From assembly GCA_035486285.1 (NCBI GenBank), contig DATHNF010000059.1, positions 1 through 7,628 on the forward strand: DNA of 7,628 nucleotides. Reading direction: 5' to 3'. This document shows positions 1 to 4,771 of this stretch, piece by piece (the stretch's first letter is position 1; every line of letters begins with the position of its first letter). Under the pieces are notes generated by a model. The model was not told where the DNA came from and ran no database searches. It was given only the letters and a program-made list of their open reading frames with translations. Both the position numbers and the translations under genes were made by a program. The stretch is from DATHNF01 sp035486285. Lineage in GTDB: Bacteria; Patescibacteriota; Saccharimonadia; Saccharimonadales; UBA4665.

Positions 1-1
1 C

Positions 2-1369
2 CTGCTCAACAAACAGGAGAACCAATGCGAACACGCTGTTAAAATCCCGTATGATGAGCAGCTGGCAGTGCGCTTTTCCAAATCTTTACCGTTTACACTA
101 ACTGACGCCCAGCGCGTAACGGTTATGCGTATATATAAAGACCTCCAGAAGAGCCAGCCGATGAACCGCTTGGTGGAAGGCGACGTCGGTTCTGGCAAAA
201 CCGTGGTAGCGACCATGGCAGCCTTAATGGCGTTGACGCAAGGCTGGCAAGTCGCTTTTATGGCGCCAACTGAGCTACTAGCCCGGCAGCATGCCGACAC
301 TATCCATACCTTGCTTAAGCCGCTGCACAAAGAGCCGCTCGTTGACCTGCTGGTCGGCAGTCTCAAGCCGGCGCAGAAGGCCAAAGCCCGTGCCGCCATC
401 GCCAGCGGCCAAGCCCAGTTCGTCATTGGCACCCAGGCACTCATCCAAGAACACGTTGACATGCGCAAACTGGCCCTGGTTATTATTGACGAGCAACACC
501 GTTTCGGCGTTGATCAACGCAAGGCTTTGATGGCCAAGGCCGGGCACATGCCGCATGTTCTTAGCTTGACGGCCACGCCCATTCCCCGGTCGCTGGCTTT
601 AACACTCTACGGCGAACTTGATGTGTCGGTCTTAGCCACCAAACCAGCTGGCCGCCGACCGGTGCAGACACGCATTGTTTCGCCTAATTCTACTCAGCAA
701 CTGTACCAAACGATTGATAAAGAGCTAGACGCTGGCCGCCAAATGTTTGTGGTTTGTCCCTTGATCACGGATTCGGCCGTCCTAGACTTCAGCTCGGCCG
801 AGAAGATCTATGAACAGTTTAAGCGCAAAGATTTCAAACATCGCCGCGTTGGCCTGCTGCATGGCAAACTTAAACCAGCAGCCAAGCAAGGCATTATGGA
901 GCAATTTGTCCGACACGAACTCGACATATTGGTCTCTACTACAGTTATCGAAGTTGGGGTTGACGTACCGAACGCTAGCATTATGCTCATTGAGAGCGCT
1001 GAACGCTTTGGACTAGCCCAGCTTCACCAGTTGCGGGGTCGTGTTGGCCGCGGCCAGCATCACAGCTACTGTTATTTGATGCTCGGCGATTCTAAGCCGC
1101 CGAGCCGTCGCTTGCGGGCTCTTGAACAGTCCAGCGATGGTTTTAAGCTAGCTGAGCTTGACCTGGAGCTCCGCGGTCCCGGCGCTATTTATGGCACCAC
1201 ACAGCATGGCCAACTTGATTTGAGAATTGCCAAGCTGACCGATGTCAAACTGATCGCGGCTGCCAGGACGGCTGCCCAAAACCTGCTCGAAAGCCAAGAA
1301 AATTTGTTAAAATACAAACAGCTCATGGCGCACGTCAACCGCTTGCGGGCGGTCACTAACCTCAATTAG
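2..1369 (+). CDS. recG: ATP-dependent DNA helicase RecG, 5' end missing
   Basis: RecG remodels stalled replication forks and branch-migrates Holliday junctions in the cytoplasm using ATP. The reading frame is open from base 2, so the gene begins before the window; a GTG at 68 is internal, not a start. The 455 codons present cover the two helicase domains; family members are near 680 residues, so the N-terminal wedge domain that grips the junction lies outside. Seen in order: LPFTLTDAQ entry motif, Walker A GDVGSGKT (179-202), Walker B DEQH (488-499), motif III SLTATPIPR (around 563-589), VIEVGVDVPNA, and motif VI QLRGRVGRG ending near 1054, followed by the RecG-type tail with LELRGPGAIYGTTQHG. 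The DEQHRFGV signature, the GPGAIYGTTQ-type tail and the helicase motifs together separate RecG from PriA and Mfd, although Mfd shares part of this tail. All motifs are intact. It ends in TAG, 89 bp before the next gene. Confidence 0.96.
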   Translation: MLNKQENQCEHAVKIPYDEQLAVRFSKSLPFTLTDAQRVTVMRIYKDLQKSQPMNRLVEGDVGSGKTVVATMAALMALTQGWQVAFMAPTELLARQHADTIHTLLKPLHKEPLVDLLVGSLKPAQKAKARAAIASGQAQFVIGTQALIQEHVDMRKLALVIIDEQHRFGVDQRKALMAKAGHMPHVLSLTATPIPRSLALTLYGELDVSVLATKPAGRRPVQTRIVSPNSTQQLYQTIDKELDAGRQMFVVCPLITDSAVLDFSSAEKIYEQFKRKDFKHRRVGLLHGKLKPAAKQGIMEQFVRHELDILVSTTVIEVGVDVPNASIMLIESAERFGLAQLHQLRGRVGRGQHHSYCYLMLGDSKPPSRRLRALEQSSDGFKLAELDLELRGPGAIYGTTQHGQLDLRIAKLTDVKLIAAARTAAQNLLESQENLLKYKQLMAHVNRLRAVTNLN

Positions 1370-1458
1370 CGAAAAGCAAAGAATCATACAGCAACATGCA
1401 TCATACATCTAATGACACAAACCTGTTAGCAGGCTCCTTGCAGTTGGAACGTTAAGAG

Positions 1459-2265
1459 ATGTACTCAGGATCAACCTTTACGTCTTTTTCGGGGCGTCTG
1501 TTGGGCGCGCACCAGAAGATTGACCGTGTAGCTCGGCGGCAGCTTGAACATTTGCTGCCCCGCAATCATTTCCCTGGAGTCCACTCTATCTTGCACTTTG
1601 AGGGCGGCAATGGCCCGGACGCCATTAAGCGCAAAAGTCCAGCCAAAGACGAGCCGTGGCACTATTTGCAGCCATTTGACTTGAGTGACACGCAATTGAT
1701 CTGTCTCATCGAAAACCATTATCACAAGCTGGTAATTGCTCTGCGGGCTAATGACAGTGTCCGGGCTGCCTTTGAGGCTGCTTGGCTGGCCCACGCGGTA
1801 GTCGATGGCTTAACCCCGGCGCACCACTATCCGTACGAAGAGAAACTAGTTGAATTGCGTGGCGGCCGTAGTATTACCGAGCGCACGACTATTGGCAAAA
1901 AACTGATTATGCCTGGCCGCAGCACTGGCCACCAGATTAGCAACAACTGGAAGATGTGGGGGCCCAAAGGCTTGCTGACCACGCATGCCGCATTTGAGCT
2001 TGGTGTAGCTGTATTAATCGCCCCGCTCAAGTTACGCCGTTCATGGCCTACAGCTGATAAGATCGCCGCCTTCCAGGCTCAGTCGCTTGGCGAGTGGTTC
2101 CGACATCTCGCCCAAGACATTGCCCGACTGGAACTGTACGATACGTTCTACCGGTCAGGTTGGACCATACCATTGGCCCGGCGGGTACGCCGTCAACTGG
2201 CGCCGGCCCTAGTTCAGGCCGTAGCCCTTGTCTGGTACGGTGCCGCCCAAGAAGCCGCCCAGTAA
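1459..2265 (+). CDS. Probable zinc-dependent phospholipase C / P1-nuclease-fold protein, no signal peptide
   Basis: A 268-aa protein with no product name I can recall. Its residues match the zinc-ligand pattern of the zinc-dependent phospholipase C / S1-P1 nuclease superfamily: His18 (GAHQKID), Asp54 (NGPDAI), His68 (EPWHYLQP), His112 and Asp116 with His122 (AHAVVDGLTPAH), and His176 with Glu180 (THAAFE). The known enzyme from Bacillus cereus uses H14, D55, H69, H118, D122, H128, H142, E146, almost the same spacing except for a longer insert before the last pair. Known members cleave phospholipid head groups or nucleic acid phosphodiesters; which applies here cannot be read off. Known secreted enzymes use the processed N-terminal Trp as a ligand, but here there is no signal peptide or Trp, so a cytoplasmic role is likely. 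A stop (TAA 1453-1455) sits just upstream in frame and His18 is close to the start, so ATG 1459 is the natural start. No clear ribosome site precedes it. Confidence 0.75.
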   Translation: MYSGSTFTSFSGRLLGAHQKIDRVARRQLEHLLPRNHFPGVHSILHFEGGNGPDAIKRKSPAKDEPWHYLQPFDLSDTQLICLIENHYHKLVIALRANDSVRAAFEAAWLAHAVVDGLTPAHHYPYEEKLVELRGGRSITERTTIGKKLIMPGRSTGHQISNNWKMWGPKGLLTTHAAFELGVAVLIAPLKLRRSWPTADKIAAFQAQSLGEWFRHLAQDIARLELYDTFYRSGWTIPLARRVRRQLAPALVQAVALVWYGAAQEAAQ

Positions 2266-2316
2266 TTACATGCATGCCTGCCAGAGCGTTTCTTAGTATT
2301 AGCTGATGCCTGTTGG

Positions 2317-2337
2317 TATAGTTTGTTCGTATATACT
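2317..2337 (+). promoter_or_regulatory. Candidate promoter of rsmD, possibly leaderless
   Basis: Two -10-like boxes precede rsmD: TGGTATAGT (an extended -10, hexamer 2317-2322) and TATACT (2332-2337). The second would place the transcription start about 7 nt downstream, exactly at the ATG at 2344, giving a leaderless mRNA. No convincing -35 box and no Shine-Dalgarno is visible. The choice between the two boxes is inference. Confidence 0.5.
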
Positions 2338-2343
2338 ACTCCT

Positions 2344-2877
2344 ATGAGAATCATTGCCGGCTACCTCGGCGGCCGCACTTTCGTCAGTCCAGGCGGCCAC
2401 CGTACTCATCCGATGAGCGACAAAGTCCGCGGCGCTATCTTCGGTGTGCTGGGAGACATCAAAGGCCTAACTGTCTTAGACGTCTTTGCCGGCAGCGGAG
2501 CGCTAGCCTTTGAGGCTATCAGTAGGGGTGCTAAAAGGGCGCTAGTTATAGAGGTCGACAAGCGGGCTCACACTGTTATTGCTGAAAATATAAAAGCGCT
2601 TGGCGTCGATAACCGCGTCAAGGCAGTGCGTGCTTTCGCAGGCGCATGGTCAACCCGGCATCAGGCCGAGCTTTTCGACCTGGTATTCGTCGACCCGCCC
2701 TATGACAATATCCCCTACCGTGACCTTAAGAGCCTGCCGCGCCACTTAGCCGATGGCGGTACCCTCATACTGTCTTGGCCGGGTAAGGCCGAACCGCTCA
2801 AGTTTGTAGGGCTCAAGGCCGTACAGGCCAAAGATTACGGTGACGCCCAACTGGTCTTTTATCAAAAAGTTAGCTAA
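2344..2877 (+). CDS. rsmD: 16S rRNA (guanine966-N2)-methyltransferase RsmD
   Basis: RsmD methylates G966 of 16S rRNA during 30S assembly, using S-adenosylmethionine. The 177-aa protein has the usual family length and order: N-terminal MRIIAGYLGGR, the THPMSDKVRGAIFGVL segment corresponding to the family TRPTxDRVREALFN, the SAM-binding glycine loop DVFAGSGAL (residues 46-54), the acidic IEVDK that binds the ribose, and the catalytic DPPY (117-120) typical of N2-guanine and N6-adenine methyltransferases. An ATG-type start seven codons upstream at 2323 is possible, but MRIIAG is where family members begin and 2323 would fall inside the promoter region. It ends TAA at 2875-2877. In this window it is followed within 41 nt by tRNA-Leu. 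Function is well supported; only the start is open to slight doubt. Confidence 0.94.
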   Translation: MRIIAGYLGGRTFVSPGGHRTHPMSDKVRGAIFGVLGDIKGLTVLDVFAGSGALAFEAISRGAKRALVIEVDKRAHTVIAENIKALGVDNRVKAVRAFAGAWSTRHQAELFDLVFVDPPYDNIPYRDLKSLPRHLADGGTLILSWPGKAEPLKFVGLKAVQAKDYGDAQLVFYQKVS

Positions 2878-2880
2878 AAT
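2875..2880 (+). promoter_or_regulatory. Possible -10 box for tRNA-Leu, overlapping the rsmD stop
   Basis: TAAAAT begins with the TAA stop of rsmD and lies 38 nt before the tRNA. A start near 2887 would leave a precursor leader of about 30 nt containing a hairpin. No good -35 box is visible 16-18 nt upstream, so the tRNA may instead be read through from rsmD. Confidence 0.35.
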
Positions 2881-2892
2881 ACTTCGGTACCA

Positions 2893-2909
2893 GCTTTGCT
2901 CCGCAAAGC
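2893..2909 (+). other. Perfect 7-bp hairpin in the tRNA-Leu precursor leader
   Basis: GCTTTGC, loop TCC, GCAAAGC. There is no T run after it, so it is not a standard intrinsic terminator for rsmD. It ends 8 nt before the first tRNA base and would be removed with the 5' leader by RNase P if co-transcribed. Confidence 0.55.
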
Positions 2910-2917
2910 ACAAGCCC

Positions 2918-3002
2918 GGGGATGTGGTGGAATTGGTAGACACGCTAGTTTTAGGAACTAGTGCCGTAAGGCGTGAAGGTTCAAGTCCTTTCATCCCCAC
3001 CA
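2918..3002 (+). tRNA. tRNA-Leu (anticodon UAG), CCA encoded
   Basis: An 85-nt class II tRNA that reads CUN leucine codons, chiefly CUA. The acceptor stem GGGGATG (2918-2924) pairs perfectly with CATCCCC (2992-2998); discriminator A2999, as expected for leucine, is followed by an encoded CCA (3000-3002). The D arm contains AATTGGTAGAC. The anticodon stem CTAGT/ACTAG (2945-2949, 2957-2961) encloses loop TTTAGGA with anticodon TAG at 2952-2954. A long variable arm has stem GCC/GGC with loop GTAA. The T arm GAAGG-TTCAAGT-CCTTT has one G-U pair. It lies between rsmD and a hydrolase gene, and its last base is also the first base of that gene's ribosome binding site. Confidence 0.97.
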
Positions 3003-3006
3003 GGAG
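3002..3006 (+). promoter_or_regulatory. Shine-Dalgarno of the hydrolase gene, overlapping tRNA CCA
   Basis: AGGAG, 9 nt before ATG 3016. Its first A is the last base of the tRNA-Leu CCA end. If the tRNA is released by cleavage after CCA, the remaining mRNA would start GGAG, still usable for initiation. Confidence 0.7.
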
Positions 3007-3015
3007 CCGAAAAAT

Positions 3016-3615
3016 ATGTCACGACAGCACCATGTTATTTATGTACCCGGTATCCTAGATAATATTTTGCATATTCAGAGTACGGCCGTCAAAAGTTGGC
3101 GGTTATGGGGCGTGCGGGGGCATTGCCACGTTATGTCGTGGCTAGGTAGCGAAGAAACGTATGAAGCGAAATTCCAGCGTCTACTCGATCGCATCAACAA
3201 ATACGCTGCCCAAGGCCATAGTGTTTCCCTGGTAGGCGCCAGCGCAGGAGCTAGCGCGGTTCTTAATGCCTATGTTGCAAATCCGGCAGCAGTCACAGGC
3301 GTCGTGCTAATTTGTCCCAAGATTAACAACCCGGAAACCGTCAGTGGAGAAACGTATAAGAAGAATCCGGCTTTCAAGGAGTCGTTGGAGCGCTTGCAAG
3401 CAAGCTTGAAGAAATTAACCGCAGAGCAGAAAGCCAAACGAATAATCGCCTACTATTCGCCGTCCGATGGCACCATACCCTACGCTGGGAGCGTTATACC
3501 CGGCGTTCCGGAAAAGCGTTTGCCGGCCATCAAACACGGACAGGCCATCGTGTACGCGATAACTTTCGGAGCTCCCAGTTTTATCACTTTCTTAAGTGTT
3601 TGCCCAAAGTGTTAA
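3016..3615 (+). CDS. Alpha/beta-hydrolase-fold protein, substrate unknown
   Basis: A 199-aa protein with the layout of a small alpha/beta hydrolase. The first strand VIYVPGILDN (7-16) carries the HG/PG-type oxyanion turn. The nucleophile elbow GASAG (74-78) puts the catalytic serine at Ser76. Asp151 in YYSPSDGTIPY and His174 in IKHGQA sit at the places expected for acid and base, completing a plausible Ser-Asp-His triad. No signal peptide is visible, so it is probably cytoplasmic. The family covers esterases, lipases, peptidases and acyl transferases, and nothing here picks one. The start is set by AGGAG at good spacing; the gene directly follows tRNA-Leu, suggesting one transcript. The tail after the catalytic His is a hydrophobic helix ending VCPKC, with two cysteines close together; this is slightly unusual and could be a lipid or metal contact, but that is speculation. 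Confidence 0.8.
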   Translation: MSRQHHVIYVPGILDNILHIQSTAVKSWRLWGVRGHCHVMSWLGSEETYEAKFQRLLDRINKYAAQGHSVSLVGASAGASAVLNAYVANPAAVTGVVLICPKINNPETVSGETYKKNPAFKESLERLQASLKKLTAEQKAKRIIAYYSPSDGTIPYAGSVIPGVPEKRLPAIKHGQAIVYAITFGAPSFITFLSVCPKC

Positions 3616-3642
3616 ATAATCAATAAATTCATCTATAAATCT

Positions 3643-3672
3643 TTGCTTGGCTGCTGGGCGGCAGCGTATAAT
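3643..3672 (+). promoter_or_regulatory. Promoter of the coiled-coil gene
   Basis: TTGCTT (3643-3648), 18-nt spacer, perfect TATAAT (3667-3672). The expected transcription start is about 3679, leaving at most a few nucleotides before ATG 3683, so the mRNA is probably leaderless or nearly so. Confidence 0.65.
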
Positions 3673-3682
3673 TGGTCGTATT

Positions 3683-3940
3683 ATGGTTGCCAACCCGCTC
3701 GCTACCAAAAAAGACGTTGAAGAAATCGTTGGCCGCGTCGTCGGCGAGCTGATTAGTGAAGCCATACGGCTCATTTCCGTCGAGTTTAACAAGGTCTACG
3801 TCCGTTTTGAACAGATTGATAGGCGTTTTGAACAAATCGAAGCTCGTCTGGATCGTATGGAAGACAGGCTTGACCGGACGGCAGCCTTGGTTGACCTGTA
3901 CACTGTCGACATCCGGGCACTCCAGCGCAAAACCGCCTAA
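3683..3940 (+). CDS. Small coiled-coil protein of unknown function
   Basis: An 85-aa protein I do not recognise as a named family. The N-terminus MVANPLATKKDVEEIVGRV is followed by a helix-prone stretch and then repeating units of about seven residues (FEQIDRR, FEQIEAR, LDRMEDR, LDRTAAL) that make a clear coiled coil from about residue 35 to 70, with aromatic or leucine at one core position and isoleucine or methionine at the other. Such proteins often form dimers or trimers and serve as scaffolds or partners; no enzyme motif or membrane segment is visible. A TTG in frame at 3647 would extend it by 12 residues, but that codon lies inside the promoter -35 region, so ATG 3683 is preferred. It has its own promoter and ends TAA just before the next promoter, so it appears to be a single-gene unit. 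Confidence 0.75.
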   Translation: MVANPLATKKDVEEIVGRVVGELISEAIRLISVEFNKVYVRFEQIDRRFEQIEARLDRMEDRLDRTAALVDLYTVDIRALQRKTA

Positions 3941-3943
3941 AAT

Positions 3944-3971
3944 TTGCAACAATTGACGCAAGTAGTATAAT
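3944..3971 (+). promoter_or_regulatory. Promoter of the his leader and hisG-hisS operon
   Basis: TTGCAA (3944-3949), 16-nt spacer, perfect TATAAT (3966-3971). Expected start near 3978, only about 5 nt before the leader ORF. No other good promoter was seen between here and hisG, so hisG and probably hisS depend on it and on read-through of the terminator at 4068-4093. Confidence 0.65.
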
Positions 3972-3982
3972 AATTCACACCT

Positions 3983-4042
3983 ATGTACAAGACATTTCCG
4001 AGCCAGCATCATCTACATCTTCTGCCGGAGCGACGCGGTTAG
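3983..4042 (+). CDS. Putative histidine leader peptide (19 aa, HHLH)
   Basis: A 19-codon ORF, MYKTFPSQHHLHLLPERRG, ending TAG. Three His codons (CAT at 4007, 4010 and 4016) fall within four codons. This is the signature of leader peptides whose translation senses charged tRNA-His, as in the enterobacterial his operon leader, which has seven in a row. The ORF starts 11 nt after TATAAT with no Shine-Dalgarno, so it would be read from a leaderless or nearly leaderless mRNA. It stands between the operon promoter and an intrinsic terminator, and the next complete genes downstream are a histidine biosynthesis gene and histidyl-tRNA synthetase. The last codons overlap the segment (4024-4033) that can pair with the terminator. 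By length alone an ORF like this could be chance; the His codons, position and downstream genes together make the case. It is unlikely to have a role as a protein. Confidence 0.72.
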   Translation: MYKTFPSQHHLHLLPERRG

Positions 4043-4067
4043 TTTTCTTTTGCCTACAAATGCTGAG

Positions 4068-4093
4068 ACGCCGGACATCGCTCCGGCGTTTTT
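4068..4093 (+). terminator. Intrinsic terminator in the his leader
   Basis: Stem ACGCCGGA (4068-4075) with TCCGGCGT (4082-4089), 8 bp, six-base loop CATCGC, then a run of five T (4089-4093, the first shared with the stem). It has the classic form of a Rho-independent terminator and lies 41 nt before hisG, so it must be passed for hisG-hisS expression. Confidence 0.85.
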
Positions 4094-4120
4094 GATTGGT
4101 ACGTAACATTTAGAATTTAG

Positions 4121-4126
4121 AAGGAG
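4121..4126 (+). promoter_or_regulatory. Strong Shine-Dalgarno of hisG
   Basis: AAGGAG, 8 nt before ATG 4135. It fixes the hisG start and contrasts with the leaderless-looking starts elsewhere in the window, fitting a gene that has a long untranslated leader. Confidence 0.8.
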
Positions 4127-4134
4127 AATCAGCC

Positions 4135-4753
4135 ATGCAAGGCCTTGAGAAAGAATTTAAGAGAGCCCAAAAGGTATTTATTCCAAAGGGCGAAAACAGA
4201 ACACGAGTCACTGAGTTGATGGAAGCTAACGGCGTGATCGTGCCGGCGTTTCCGGGGAGGTGTCTTCACGGTCGCAGCTGACGGTAAAAGCTTTGGTCTG
4301 CGCCGAGACAAAGACATGCCGCTACTGCTGTTGCGGTCCCGGGCAAGCCTAGGCTTTATGGGCAGTGACAAGTTCAATGAACTTGATAGCCGAACCCAAG
4401 AGCAGTTGCAGTTTGCGCCGTTGATACAGACGAATATCGAGTTCATCCTGGCGACGCTGAGCCCGCGGGCATCACGGCTTGACGGTCAAATTGCCAGCGG
4501 CGAAGACCTGACCATCGCGACCACCTATCCGAAGAAAAGCCGGTGGGTAGCGGCCAAGCTTGGTTGCGGCATCCGTGAAATCGTACCACTCAACGGTGCC
4601 GTCGAAAGCGTTCAGCTAGACGATCCGTCAATTGATGGGATCGTTGAAGTTATGGATAGCGGCGATACACTTCGCGATAATAGTCTGTCGATTGTTGTTC
4701 GTGATTTAGGTTTTGTAGCCATTGGGGCGGTATGGAAGCGGGAGGGCAACTAG
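4135..4753 (+). pseudogene. hisG: ATP phosphoribosyltransferase, short form, interrupted by a one-base frameshift
   Basis: HisG joins ATP and PRPP to make phosphoribosyl-ATP, the first step of histidine synthesis. Frame 1 from ATG 4135 gives the start (VFIPKGENRTRVTELMEANGV) but meets TGA at 4279. The rest continues in frame 2: FTVAADGKSFGLRRDKD, GFMGSDKFNEL, DLTIATTYPKKSRWVAAKLG, EIVPLNGAVES and the PRPP loop MDSGDTLRDNSL (S175-L179 after repair). Removing one G from GGGG at 4254-4257 joins the halves smoothly as PAFPGGVFTVAAD and yields 205 aa, the length of short-form HisG, which normally needs the HisZ partner. The downstream frame has no stops, so the change is recent, a sequencing error, or less likely a programmed +1 shift. 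The usual PKGRL near the N-terminus reads PKGEN, so catalysis may differ. It stands behind the his attenuator and ends 18 nt before the preferred hisS start. Confidence 0.85.
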
Positions 4754-4771
4754 TCTACAATGAAGGAAACT

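Larger units (their letters stand above)
3972..4134 (+). promoter_or_regulatory. Putative histidine attenuator leader RNA of hisG-hisS
   Basis: The stretch contains, in order, the leader ORF with His codons, segment A GCCGGAGCGA (4024-4033), segment B ACGCCGGA (4068-4075), segment C TCGCTCCGGCGT (4078-4089), a T run and the hisG Shine-Dalgarno AAGGAG (4121-4126). C can pair with B (8 bp, the terminator) or with A (10 perfect bp), not both. Inferred working: a ribosome reaching the stop codon at 4040 covers A, so B-C forms and transcription ends; a ribosome held at the first His codons leaves A free, and A can grip the loop half of C (TCGC) before the terminator closes, allowing read-through. 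Seen directly: the sequences and pairings. Inferred: the switch. Confidence 0.65.

Noticed and set aside
68..70. GTG as the start of recG
   Set aside because: The same frame is open upstream to base 2 and RecG needs an N-terminal wedge domain, so the true start is outside the window.
1396..1455. 19-codon ORF starting Met-His-His before the PLC-like gene
   Set aside because: It resembles the His leader in length, but has only two His codons, no terminator or alternative pairing follows, and no clear promoter precedes. Probably chance.
3585..3598. CACTT-TCTT-AAGTG hairpin near the end of the hydrolase gene
   Set aside because: Five weak pairs inside the coding region followed by only three T; not convincing as a terminator.
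3647..3682. TTG start extending the coiled-coil protein by 12 residues
   Set aside because: It would start inside the -35 box of the promoter that best explains the gene.
4092..4116. Separate hisG promoter after the terminator (TTGATT with TAGAAT)
   Set aside because: The spacer is only 13 nt and part of the first box is in the terminator T run.
3972..4134. T-box riboswitch for hisS
   Set aside because: The leader is too short and lacks the T-box 14-mer and specifier-loop layout; the His-codon ORF explains the region better.
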